From assembly GCA_034096865.1 (NCBI GenBank), contig JAWQFJ010001831.1:20752-68251 (forward strand): a stretch of 47,500 bases of DNA, read 5' to 3'. The notes below the pieces were generated by a model that saw only the letters and a list, made by a program, of their open reading frames with translations, was not told where the DNA came from and ran no database searches. Below are positions 25,304 through 36,043 of this stretch, one piece after another (positions within the stretch are counted from its first letter, which is position 1; each line of letters opens with the position of its first letter). Origin of the DNA: Theodoxus fluviatilis (taxonomy: Eukaryota > Mollusca > Gastropoda > Cycloneritida > Neritidae). The translations under genes were made by a program, and so were the position numbers.

Positions 25304-26780
25304 TCCCTCCACCCGCCTCCTTCCCTCCACCCGCCTCCTTCCCTCCACCCGCCTCCTTCCCTCCACCTGCCTCCTTCCCTCCACCTGCCTCCTTCCCTCC
25401 ACCCGCCTCCTTCCCTCCACCTCCCTCCTTCCCTCCACGTCCCTCCTTCCCTCCACCCGCCTCCTTCCCTCCACCTGCCTCCTTCCCTCCACCCGCCTCC
25501 TTCCCTCCACCCGCCTCCTTCCCTCCACGTCCCTCCTTCCCTCCGCGTCCCTCCTTCCTTCCACCTGCCTCCTTCCCTCCACCTGCCTCCTTCCTCCACC
25601 CGCCTCCTTCCCTCCACACCGCCTCCTTCCTCACGTTCCCCTCCTTCCCTCCGCGTCCTCCTTCCTTCCACCTGCCTCCTTCCTCCACCCCCTCCTTCCC
25701 TCCACCGCCTCCTTCCCTCCACCTGCCTCCTCCTCCCCCGCCTCCTTCCTCCACCGCCTCCTCCCTCCACGTCCCTCCTTCCCTCCGCGTCCCTCCTTCC
25801 CTCCGCGTCCCTCCTTCCCTCCACCTGCCTCCTTCCCTCCACCCGCCTCCTTCCCTCCACCCGCCTCCTTCCCTCCACGTCCCTCCTTCCCTCCGCGTCC
25901 CTCCTTCCCTCCGCGTCCCTCCTTCCTTCCACCTGCCTCCTTCCCTCCACCTGCCTCCTTCCCTCCACCCGCCTCCTTCCCTCCACCCGCCTCCTTCCCT
26001 CCACGTCCCTCCTTCCCTCCGCGTCCCTCCTTCCCTCCGCGTCCCTCCTTCCTTCCACCTGCCTCCTTCCCTCCACCCGCCTCCTTCCCTCCACCCGCCT
26101 CCTTCCCTCCACCTGCCTCCTTCCCTCCACCCGCCTCCTTCCCTCCACCCGCCTCCTTCCCTCCACGTCCCTCCTTCCCTCCACGTCCCTCCTTCCCTCC
26201 GCGTCCCTCCTTCCCTCCACCCACCTCCTTCCCTCCACCCGCCTCCTTCCCTCCACCCGCCTCCTTCCCTCCACCTGCCTCCTTCCCTCCACCCGCCTCC
26301 TTCCCTCCACCCGCCTCCTTCCCTCCACGTCCCTCCTTCCCTCCACCCGCCTCCTTCCCTCCACCCGCCTCCTTCCCTCCACCCGCCTCCTTCCCTCCAC
26401 CCGCCTCCTTCCCTCCACCCGCCTCCTTCCCTCCGCGTCCCTCCTTCCCTCCACCTGCCTCCTTCCCTCCACCCGCCTCCTTCCCTCCACCCGCCTCCTT
26501 CCCTCCACCGGCCTCCTTCCCTCCACCCGCCTCCTTCCCTCCACCCGCCTCCTTCCCTCCACCCGCCTCCTTCCCTCCACCTGCCTCATTCCCTCCACCC
26601 GCCTCCTTCCCTCCACCCGCCTCCTTCCCTCCACCCGCCTCCTTCCCTCCACCTGCCTCCTTCCCTCCACCTGCCTCATTCCCTCCACCCGCCTCCTTCC
26701 CTCTACCCGCCTCCTTCCCTCCACCCGCCTCCTTCCCTCCACCCGCCTCCTTCCCTCCACCCACCTCCTTTCCTCCACCC
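25304..26780. repeat. 18-bp homopyrimidine-biased minisatellite, about 82 units
   Basis: Units of 18 bp consist of a constant core cctccttccct plus a variable heptamer: ccacccg, ccacctg, ccacgtc, ccgcgtc, and rarer ccaccca or ccaccgg. The + strand is almost pure pyrimidine plus A at one position and G at variant positions. Units are exactly 18 bp except at about 25585-25770, where many are 16-17 bp. All six frames are open for long distances (up to 656 codons), which is a repeat artefact. The array begins 26 bp after the donor at 25278. Confidence 0.97.
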
Positions 26781-27915
26781 CTCTCTCTGTCCCTGCGTCT
26801 TCCTGTAGATCCTCGTATCTTCATGTCTTCGTTTTCCCCCATCTTTGTGACATTGTCTATTATCGATTCACATTGCATTTACTATTACTTATCTCCTGTC
26901 CTTTTATCCTGTGAATGTCTCTGTGGGCCTTGCGGCGATTTCTCCATAGAAGTAAGTGTCCTTTCCACTACCCACCTCACGTTCCGACGCGGATTCCCGG
27001 CATTTGATAATCGAATCCGTGGATCCACTTCTCGCCTGGCGTCTGAGAACTTGAATGGAGACCGCGGTTCTGTCTGCTGGAGAGGGCGCACGGCGGCTCT
27101 AATCGAATCAGATCTGGGCCGGAAGAGGGAAAATCTCATTGCTGTCTCGCGGTGACAGGCACTGCATCTCCGCACTGCATGAGTCGGAGGAGAAAAGATC
27201 CGCTGCGCGTTAAGGAAGTTCTTTTCCCAAGACTGGCCGTCATCTTTTTATCTAAACCTCGAGCCTTCAATTACGCAAGCGCCATTTGACAAGGATGGTG
27301 AGAGTGGACTAAAGCCATCGGATCTTCTTTTCCCAGTAACCGCCCTCCCTCTCTAAGCTCAGTGATATTCCTTTCCTCATGCTCGCATCCTCACACGTAT
27401 CCTTGCACACACTTCATGAATGCCCATATTAGCGCATTTGTAATCGTAAGCATGCATGTATAATGCGCGTACAATGATCACATTCTCTGTGCCTACCCCT
27501 ACCCGTGTGCTTGCAGCCACTTCTTACCCCTCTGGTGTACATGTAGAAGTCTCAATCTTTCATATTTGACCTTGCTAAAGAAAAGATAGCAGAAGTATTT
27601 CTGCATTCAAAAACCCGAAAGTCCTTCATCAAAAACACTCCTTATGGCGATGCATAAACACTGGGCAAAGGATGTCGCACACGGCGTTGGTAGAGGCGCG
27701 AGGACGCATTCAACGGCGAGTACACCTGTCCGCAAGTGACCTCCCGACCCCACGGGGACGTTGCCGAATTGGAAAGTAATGAGGTGTAGACCTCGTCTCC
27801 ACCTGTCTTCATCGCCTTCCGGTGCCAGAATGCGTCTGGGACTCAAAGACGTGGGTGTTTGGCCTGGAAATTGCCTCTGTTGACCTCTGCCAGTATGTCT
27901 GCCTGCCTGCAGAAC

Positions 27916-28280
27916 CCCGTGGTGGCGCCTGGTCAGAGATGCTCAGATGGAAAGTCATTTAGAAGACGTAGCTTCGTTGTCTCTTTGATGGTAATGATGC
28001 GCCGACGTGACCTCACCTTTCCATTCCTATAGTCCCTAGCCCAGCATCTCCACCCCCATTCACTCACCTACCCCACGCCCCACCCCACCTTCACCCCATC
28101 TCCACCCCCACCCCCCACCCCCACTGAGCTCTCTGAAGGCGCTTGGTCCGTAATGCTCAGATGGAAAGTTACGAGACGTAGACTTGTGATCACTTTGATG
28201 GCAGTGATGCACCTTCGTGGCCCTTCTGCTCCACCTTTCTATTCCTACGGTCCATGCCTCACTCCCCACCCCCATGCAGC
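27916..28280 (+). repeat. Imperfect tandem duplication, ~150-bp unit, two copies about 215 bp apart
   Basis: The block gcgcctggtcagagatgctcagatggaaagt ... ctttgatggtaatgatgc ... tttccattcctatagtcc recurs as gcgcttggtccgtaatgctcagatggaaagt ... ctttgatggcagtgatgc ... tttctattcctacggtcc. Confidence 0.75.
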
Positions 28281-29913
28281 CCCCCTCAACCCCCACCCCC
28301 GTCGTGATTCCACAGCCTTAACTCTCAGGTTCTTTCATCTCTGCAATCCTCACCCCTCCTGTCCCCAAACTCATCCCTGTAGTCCTACCTTCGCCCCTCT
28401 TTCCCACTGCCCCGCCCCCCCTGAGTGTGCCAGATGCTGACCTGTTTCCTCTCGGCAGACTTCAAAGAGACGCTGCTCAGCACGGCACCCCGGGCGCCTT
28501 GTAGGTGGGGCTTGCTTGTTTTTTCAGCGCAGATCGTCTCTGGAGCCGTCTGTCTCAAGCTCTCCTCTGTTTTCCAACACCAGGGCTTTGATTGCCATCT
28601 GCAAACCCGAGACAGTTGCTTCTGCAATATCGCCTGTCATCGGGATTTGTTGTGATTTCGACTTATTATGAACATCACCGTTGTCTGCTAGTTCCTCATC
28701 CAGACGTTCCTTATTATCGTACTCCGCTTATCTGTTTGGCTTCCATGAGAGAATGCCTTTAGGTTCCCCCTTCGTTCTAATTATTCGTCTCCCCACGCTC
28801 CCACCCCACCCTCCCACCCCACCCCCACACCACCCCTACCCCCACACCACCCCTACCCCATCATACATCCCATTTCTCTCCCTATTCCTTCAACTATGTA
28901 TTACCTGTGCACCCTGTATACCTCCTCCGGCGAGCTGGCGTCGAACAGATGTCTTCCCTAAGAAGCTGAAGGCGAATCTTATTTTCCTAGTTACTTTAGT
29001 TCTCGTTTCTTTACGTGCCTACACTTCCCCTCTACCCTTCTCCCTCGATCTCTCCTTCGTTCTCTTATTTGTCTTTCCCCACTCCAGTGCGGTTTTCTGG
29101 TTGTTTTCTTCCCTTGGTCGTGGTGTCTACTATCGGTCAGGTGCGGTCATTGCCAGTGGTGGTGTTGGGTGTGGGGATGAAGCCAGCCAATAGGTCATCA
29201 TCCGTTAACCTTTGCCCTTTTCTCCTTCCTCGGCTTCCTGCTCCCTCCCAGGCATTTTATATTCGTCCTTCCAGTGGAAGATAATCTATACACCTATTGG
29301 TGTATTCATCCCAATACCTTGCATGGCTTGTTTTTTAATTTCTGTACGCCGCTCTCTGTGTGTTCTTTGGAATATTTCTTGAGGCATATTACTCCTAAAA
29401 CCTTTCCAGGTGATAGAGTTCCTCTGAGCACCCTTGCAGGGATTTGATCAAAGTACAGATCCAGGCATAGTCATCTTGGTTGCATTGTATGTCTGCCTAT
29501 CTAATCCTTTGCTTGTTCATCGTATAACGGTGTTTTGAACATTTTCTGTCAATGTCATGTCGACGGGAGATCTGCAGAGATTCATACAATGAGAAGCAGC
29601 TGTGAAGTGTTCATCACAGCATGTCTGTATTTCTTGCTAGTGAGCAAGAGTGGTCCTGATTTCTCCCGACTCCACGGAAGTAAATGCCTCATGTACCTCT
29701 CTACACTTTTGCCCTTCGACAGTGTACATGGACACTAATGCATAACAATGATATTCGTGCGGTCCTGCAGCACTGTTATTTCAACAACCATTGACTTATT
29801 GATTTTCCTCTATTGACATTTTAAATTGTATTGTATCAACCGTTTCCAATCGTGTTTTCAACAGAAGTTCGTCAGATGGTTGTTCTTCCTGTGGATTTGA
29901 ACCAAACTTGAGC

Positions 29914-30007
29914 GGAGATAGGCGAGCATGCTTTGGGGTTGGGCGATGTGTGAGGCGCAGTGCCGTGGTTCTATCTCTGGGACGGGAAAAATCTGGGTTA
30001 ATTTTAA
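29914..30007 (+). mobile_element. SINE-like element head, copy C
   Basis: The block ggagataggcgagcatgctt ... tctgggttaattttaaacac matches copy B over about 80 bp with few differences, in the same orientation. No 122-bp tail follows. It lies in the intron between 25278 and 31175. Confidence 0.75.
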
Positions 30008-30090
30008 ACACTTGAGCTAATTAAGTTCATAGCGTGGGTTCGAGATGGAAGTGACAGCGCTATGAACCAGAGTAAAGCCCTGCACTCAGA

Positions 30091-30171
30091 TCCATCCATC
30101 CATTTCCCCATCCATCCGCCCATCCGTCCATCCATCCATCCATCCATCCATCCATCCATCCATCCATCCAT
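30091..30171. repeat. (TCCA)n microsatellite
   Basis: TCCA/CATC tetranucleotides with two interruptions (tttcccca, ccgccc). Confidence 0.97.
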
Positions 30172-30405
30172 AGTGTATCATCATTGAGCGCCACCTCTCA
30201 CAACATCTATGAGATATACTGTCAGCCTTCTCCTTCCATTTCAAAACACCCACTGGATATACCCCCTTAAATCCCTCCATCTGCTTGCTTCCCTCCTCCA
30301 CGTCCTCTTGATTCTAAACATATATGGCATACATCACTTCTTTACCTATACTCCCGCCCCCCTCTCCGCTCCCCCTCTCCGCTCCCTTCATTCCCGCATA
30401 CAAAC

Positions 30406-30505
30406 CATCCTCCCCCCACCCCACCCCCCCTCCCCCCCACCCCCTCCCACCCACCCCTCCCACCCTCCTTCCACCCCCCCCCCCCTCCCACCCCTCCCCC
30501 CCCCA
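30406..30505. repeat. C-rich low-complexity tract
   Basis: Runs of C separated by A or T, i-motif/G-quadruplex prone; spurious Pro- and Gly-rich frames result. Confidence 0.9.
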
Positions 30506-31175
30506 AGCGATTTGCGGATGCAGCAGCTGGCTCCAGGCAGGGAAATCTCCTGCTGTTTCCCCATGTCTGGAAGAGACGCCAGCTGAGGCCATGTCTGGAG
30601 GTGCCCAGGCTTGAAATGGCGCGTGCTGTCCGCGCTCATCCTCGAGATGCACGTGCCACCCATCACGCTAGGGCGGGACCACGTGACCCAAGCACTAGGC
30701 CACGTGACCTAACCGTTCCTGAATGATCACTTGTAGTAATGGTCTTATGGCCAGTTAATGGGTTCCAGTTATCGGCTCTTTGAAGCCTTTACTGAGTTCA
30801 TCAAAGAACGGATGGTTGCATATTATTAGCAAATTCCTTCTTTGTGAGCATCTTCGCTCCTTATGGACGCGATTTCCACATTTTCTGTCAGTTTTTATTT
30901 ATTTGTTTATTTATTTCTTTGTTTCTGTTTTGTGACTTTTGATACTCGAGATATGTTTTCATGATGATTGTGCAATGAAATGATTGCTGAAAAATGGTAG
31001 AGGTGACCGATATCCGGAAAAAATCAAGGAGAAAACTCGGGAATAACCTTCCTAATAGCAGTTTAATTTGACGTGCATGCCGACTAATTTCGAAACAGAT
31101 GAACGTGCATGTACATTTCCGCCTACGGGTGCGGCCGCCCTCTCGATTAAAATTGATTTCTTTTTCTTTTTCCAG

Positions 31176-31208
31176 GGAGAGGCACAGAAAATCGAAAGAT
31201 TAATGGAG
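31176..31208 (+). CDS. IQSEC: IQSEC microexon: Sec7 GEAQK motif
   Basis: This 33-nt exon lies between a strong acceptor (a run of T/C ending tccag) and gtaagt, with phase 0 on both sides. It encodes eleven residues, GEAQKIERLME, the near-invariant Sec7 segment that joins the two halves of the domain in cytohesins, BIG/GBF and IQSEC proteins. It bridges ...FRMP of the previous exon and AFANRYCEG of the next, reproducing the family consensus without gap. It is too short for most gene finders. Skipping it would keep the frame but remove a structural helix of the exchange domain. Confidence 0.93.
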
Positions 31209-31502
31209 GTAAGTACAAACTGATCGGTCGGTTTTGCTTTAACTGTAACACAACGAGAACATGAGTAAAGAAGGACACACTCAGTAGCGACCTACTATGT
31301 TGCGACATCGTGTGCGTGGCAGTGAAAAGAAGGCAAGAAAATCGTAATGAAAGGCAAATATCTTTCTTGATGTTAATGTAAAAACCCTCGCTTCAACTCA
31401 TACTAAGTGTTTCAATCAAGTTTTCCACGCATGCGTAAAGCTGGATGCGTTTAGACATGATCTAAAAACGCATATCTTTGCCGAATGGTAAAAGTGACAC
31501 CT

Positions 31503-31666
31503 GGGACGCGTTCCTTATGCTAAAAATCTTGCAAGATCTTGTGAGAACTAGGCTGGTGTCAACATATGTCAACATGATGACAGCAGATTTAAAGGCTGTC
31601 AACTATTTGACACTTGCTGACACCGGCCTAGCATTTGCCACAAAGGCAGGCTAAGCAACGCTCCCC
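31503..31666. mobile_element. MITE-like inverted-repeat element, copy 2
   Basis: This 164-bp segment aligns end to end with 6801-6967 (about 70-75% by eye in the core), with outer inverted ends gggacgcgttccttatgc / ctaagcaacgctcccc and inner arms taggctggtgtcaaca / tgctgacaccggccta. It lies in the 648-bp intron between the Sec7 microexon and the Sec7 core exon, directly before the GAT array. No clear target duplication is visible. Confidence 0.6.
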
Positions 31667-31728
31667 TAATAATTATGTGTGCGCTACGAGCGAGTCAGTA
31701 GGAGTCGGAACCAGCGCTATACATGACC

Positions 31729-31823
<95 letters not shown>
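31729..31823 (+). repeat. (GAT)n trinucleotide array, about 32 copies
   Basis: Pure ATG/GAT repeat ending 33 bp before the Sec7 core exon at 31857. It reads as poly-Asp in the same frame as that exon with no stop between. Confidence 0.97.
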
Positions 31824-31856
31824 CTTCACCCTGAATGTCTCGTCTCTGGCTTTCAG

Positions 31857-32031
31857 GCCTTCGCTAATCGCTACTGTGAGGGCAATGTGGACCAAGTGAA
31901 AAACTTCAAGAACCCCGACACCGTCTTTCTATTGGCCTACGCCATCATCATGCTCAACACGGACCTGCACAACTCCAACATCAAGCCTGAACGCCGCATG
32001 AAGCTTGACGACTTCGTAAAGAACCTCAGAG
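31857..32031 (+). CDS. IQSEC: IQSEC exon: Sec7 core with Arf-binding groove motif
   Basis: The acceptor is ggctttcag and the donor is gtcaga, a weaker match to consensus; length is 175 nt, ending in phase 1. It encodes [30 protein letters not shown] and [19 protein letters not shown]. The [12 protein letters not shown] stretch is Sec7 motif 2, part of the hydrophobic groove that grips Arf switch regions. The [11 protein letters not shown] stretch is diagnostic of IQSEC over other ArfGEF families. A GAT trinucleotide array ends 33 bp before the acceptor and is open in the same frame as this exon. Confidence 0.96.
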
Positions 32032-32171
32032 GTCAGAGGTCACTCTAGGGAAAGAAGTGTGTGGGGTGGGGGTTGGGGATGGGTGGAGTGGGTGGGATGG
32101 GAGCATCTATATGTGTGTGTGTGGTGTGTGAATTGGGGATGAGTGGATGGGATGGAGGTACCAATAATTTA

Positions 32172-32186
32172 TGTGTGCGCGCGCGC

Positions 32187-32223
<37 letters not shown>

Positions 32224-32240
32224 TGTGTGTTTGTGTGTGT

Positions 32241-32311
<71 letters not shown>
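32172..32311. repeat. (GT)n with alternating GC start
   Basis: A gtgcgcgcgcgcgtgcgtg lead-in followed by GT dinucleotides with few interruptions; alternating purine-pyrimidine, so Z-DNA prone. It lies 140 bp after the Sec7 core exon. Confidence 0.97.
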
Positions 32312-32312
<1 letters not shown>

Positions 32313-33275
32313 TGGATTAGTGGGAATAAAGTGCTGAGGTGTTTCTTTTTTAAAACAGATTTTGTTGTGAGTATGGTTGTTTTTTTATCCGAGCACATAT
32401 TTTATGTCTTGGTTTCATTAGAATTTGTATCTGTTGCTTCTTGCATCTTGTTTAACCGATGGAGGAAGGTTACGGCCAGTCATTAGGAATATCAGACTGG
32501 TTTATCAGCACAAATGTAGAACAATACTATCGAATGAAATGGCCAAATAATCACATAAGCATTTACGCTCGCACACACATACATGTACATTTCCTAAGTC
32601 TTACATACACCCACGAACGTAAGTAGAGTGATATGATTGTTTTCTTTCGGCAGTTTTGAAAAACAGACTATTTAGGAAATGTACGTGTACACATGGCTTA
32701 CATTTTCGTCTCCAACTTGCATGCGAATCATATGCAATAACGCTCTGATTTGTTTCAGGGGGGATCAGTAAGTACAGTATATCACTCACGAGTTCCTCCT
32801 CTTCATCATCACATGACACTTCCTGGTGGAAAAAAACCCAAACATGGTCATCCCATTGAACGAGTTGATTACACAAATGAGCCACTCACGCATAACTAGC
32901 TCTTTCTGATCACTTGACTGGCTTCCACGGGTTGATGTTTTGCACTGAAAGACATTTTCTGTCCTTTTTGTGAAGCTTTTTGGGGGGGTTGGGATCACAC
33001 GGCACCAGTGTGTTGTGTTTGATGTAAAAGTTTCCTTCTTCACTCGGCAAGTGATGACACTTCGCAGAAAATGTACCTCATTTCTCATCGACTTGGCCTC
33101 AAAACATTATGCACTCACATATGTATCTGTCTGCAATTGCGTGTCTGCACATTCGAGATCGAGTGCGAGCACGCATGTGTATTGTCGTTTATTTGTGTAA
33201 ACCCCAAATGATAAAGTTGAGAGGAGAGAAGGCAGGAGATGTGTGCAGACTAATTTTTTCCTTTTATTTCTCTTC
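32312..33275. other. Non-coding intron stretch
   Basis: Remainder of the 1.5-kb intron between the Sec7 core and Sec7 C-terminal exons. No exon or array recognised; an interspersed repeat follows at 33276. Confidence 0.6.
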
Positions 33276-33360
33276 ATAATAATAATAATAATATGTTTAT
33301 TTATAAGGCGCACTTCCTCCACACAGTCAAAAAAGTACATAGTGGAGCTCTAGGCGTACA
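33276..33360 (+). mobile_element. Short interspersed repeat with AAT-type end
   Basis: An (AAT)n stretch is followed by atgtttatttataaggcgca and a segment ending tagtggagctctaggcg. The 26 bp at 33331-33356 recur exactly, in reverse complement, at 47475-47500. Elements with an AAT run and a TTTATTTATA-GCGC core are common interspersed repeats in mollusc genomes. Located in the intron before the exon at 33518. Confidence 0.55.
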
Positions 33361-33517
33361 TCAAATGTATATCAAATGACAATTTCCTACTCCATTGTAT
33401 CCTTGGTTGGTTTTCCACACAAGTCACCCCTGTTCTGCACGCAGAGGAAAAGCAACATGTATTGTGTGATTTGTAGACAGTTGAGAGCCGGTGAGACAAG
33501 GACATTTCGTGTTGCAG

Positions 33518-33657
33518 GTATTGACGACGGAGAGGATCTAGACAGGGATTACCTTACAAGCATCTACGAACGGATCAAAGGACAAGATTTTCGCCCTGGT
33601 GTGGACCACGTCACACAAGTGATGAAAGTAGAGTCGACAATCGTCGGCAAGAAGCCT
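33518..33657 (+). CDS. IQSEC: IQSEC exon: Sec7 C-terminus and Sec7-PH linker
   Basis: This 140-nt exon follows gtgttgcag and ends before gtaagc. Two bases complete a Gly codon, giving the junction NLRG-IDDGEDLDRDYL, then SIYERIKGQDF, and ends VESTIVGKKP in phase 0. It covers the last Sec7 helices and the start of the Sec7-PH linker. In vertebrate IQSECs a short glycine-containing insertion follows GKKP before the PH domain; here the next exon begins QLTLPHRR directly, so the linker is shorter. Confidence 0.95.
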
Positions 33658-33944
33658 GTAAGCCTCAGTTGTCTTTTTGATGGCAAGAATGCGTGACTTG
33701 GTTCATGTTCGACCACGGCTGGCTGGCTGGTAATGGGACGACCCACAATTCAAGGCAACCTCAGTAAAAATAACAAACATACAAACAAACTTTAACGATA
33801 GTGTATTTTTTGGGTACTGTATCTAGTCAACGTTTTTATGGTGGTAAAATGTAAAGTATATTTCACTCTAATTCTGTCAAATTAGCGAATCACTATTCTC
33901 ATTTGGGAATGTTAAAGAAAATAACATAGGCCTATTCAATGGTA

Positions 33945-33962
33945 TGTATATATATATATTAC

Positions 33963-34028
<66 letters not shown>
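33945..34028. repeat. (AT)n microsatellite
   Basis: AT dinucleotides with one interruption (ttacg), in the 878-bp intron between the Sec7 and PH exons. Self-complementary, hence cruciform prone. Confidence 0.97.
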
Positions 34029-34031
<3 letters not shown>

Positions 34032-34535
34032 ATTGTTTGGTCTCCATGAGTCTAAATGTTGTTGTTATTTTCTCTTTATTTTCCTTCATAATGATTGTTA
34101 ACGGCAAACCCTGCTATGCCCTGTACATTTTCATGGACGAACATTAAAGGATTTTCCCTTTTCTTTTAGAAAGCACTAAAGCACATAGAAAGGAGTTGTG
34201 GTTACGGTAACATAGCCCCAACACGGTGGGGGTCAGTAGATCGACCTGAACAATTTTTTTTTCCCTTTTCAATAGAAGAGGTCAGAATGAACATAATTTA
34301 AGTTTCTCTTTTGCCAAAAACGCTAATTTAAACGTAAATAATTTACTGGGTGCTCGAAGGGCAGAGAAAATGAGACAGCATGCATCGTTTTTTTACCGTC
34401 AACTTGTTGGCATGATCGAAAATGAAAGTTTAGGGTCAGCAGAAAAAAATCAGGTCGGTCGGGTTACTGTTACCACAACTTATTTTGGTTTTTGTTGCCT
34501 AACGGAATACTGATGGACTCGCTATCACTTTACAG

Positions 34536-34661
34536 CAACTGACTCTGCCTCACCGCCGCCTGGTCTGCTACTGCCGCCTGTACGAGGTGCATGACCCTAA
34601 CAAGAAGGAGAAGATAGGCCTGCACCAACGGGAAGTCTTCCTCTTCAACGACCTGTTGTTG
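34536..34661 (+). CDS. IQSEC: IQSEC exon: start of PH domain
   Basis: This 126-nt exon has phase 0 at both ends, acceptor tttacag and donor gtgggt. It encodes [18 protein letters not shown], then [18 protein letters not shown] and FNDLLL. This is the N-terminal part of the IQSEC PH domain, with the characteristic Cys-Tyr-Cys triplet and the LHQRE-FLFNDLL strand pair. PH domains of this family bind phosphoinositides and help align the Sec7 domain on membranes, as shown for human BRAG2. The Lys-rich loop KKEK is in the region where basic residues commonly contact lipid. Confidence 0.95.
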
Positions 34662-35077
34662 GTGGGTTCTGTTTCTGATGTGTTGGCCTAGCCGCAGTGC
34701 AGCATGTGCATGTAGTATGGCGATGAGGAAGTCAGAGAGCAGTCACCAGAGTCAAGGCAATACATGTACAGAGCGTCAGCATTTGAAAAGGATTGGGAGC
34801 TCTGTCACAATCCAGGGAATACGAACAATTGAATGATTGCCAGCTGTATCGTGAGTGTTAAATTGGACTGAAAAATGAAGAATTATGTAATAATGATAGG
34901 GCTGAGAGTCACGCTGAGCTGAGCTAGATCATGCATTACAGTCAAAAGCTCAGCAGTGGTGGAGGAGTTGATGATAACCCTTCCTGGGAACTTTGATACT
35001 TTGGAGGATGTTGACGACATGGTAATCAGAGTCATGACAGTCTTTGTTCAGTAAATAAAACTTTTTTCAATTCTGAA

Positions 35078-35256
<179 letters not shown>

Positions 35257-35388
35257 TGAAGGCCACTGGTCTGTTGCAAGGGGAGAGGGGGATGGGGTGG
35301 CTGGGGATCAGGCAGTCTAGGCAAATGCATATTTACTCACCCTTGTCTCTGAAAGAACAATGAAGACTGACCATTTTGTGCATTGCAG

Positions 35389-35488
35389 GTCACCAAGATC
35401 TTCAGCAAGAAGAAGACAGGGATCACATACTCATACAAGAACTCCTATTCCCTGTGTGGCTTGCACATATTCCTGTTTGAAACCCCAC
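35389..35488 (+). CDS. IQSEC: IQSEC exon: PH domain central strands
   Basis: This 100-nt exon follows gcattgcag and ends before gtaagt in phase 1. It encodes VTKIFSKKKTGITYSYKNSY, then SLCGLHIFLFETP, and the first base of a His codon. It continues FNDLLL of the previous exon into VTKIF, as in all IQSEC proteins. The basic cluster SKKK is conserved with vertebrate and insect homologues. The split His codon can be completed by either the optional exon at 39066 or the exon at 39560, both of which supply an initial dinucleotide giving His. Confidence 0.95.
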
Positions 35489-36043
35489 GTAAGTACACCT
35501 GGCTTGCCGTGCCTTTTCACTCCCGTGTGTGCTGTCCCACCAGCATGGAGTCCACACATTCCCGCCGCTGTAAAAGTGTTGCAGCTACCGTAGCATCTTG
35601 TGATTAACTTAACTGAAGAGGATGTGTGTGATGTTGTTGGAAGTTTTGATATTTTTTTCTCTTTTCTCTTATAATTTTGTTTGTGCAACATTTTAAACAG
35701 ATACATGAGATAGATAATTTCATCTCTAATTTTATAACTGTTTCTTCTAATCTATATCAATTTTTATAACTTATCTTGCTATTTGATTCACATGAATGCA
35801 AATTATTTCATTGATTGATGTGTGGCGGGGGTCTTAAAGGTCCTCCATTTGCAGATACTTCAGACAAAAACTGTCTTTGTGGCAATTTGTAAACTGAATG
35901 TTACACGAACAAGGAAGGTAAAGTTACAATGAATTTAAGCTACAAAAACATTACTTTCTATCCTACTCAATGGTTTTCTTCATTTTTTAACCATGTCATC
36001 TGTTGTTCCCAGTTGGCTGCGGTGCATAGTTTTGAATTTATGT

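Larger units (their letters stand above)
26781..30090. other. Non-coding intron stretch with C-rich blocks
   Basis: No exon recognised. A ~150-bp imperfect duplication (27916-28070 and 28136-28280) and C-rich blocks at 28040-28125, 28258-28310 and 28795-28865 are visible, the last containing a repeated cccccacaccacccctac. SINE-like copy C lies at 29914. Confidence 0.55.

Noticed and set aside
25115..27155. Open frames of 500-656 codons on both strands
   Set aside because: They translate the 18-bp array, are open in all six frames, and run through a genuine IQSEC donor site; composition alone explains them.
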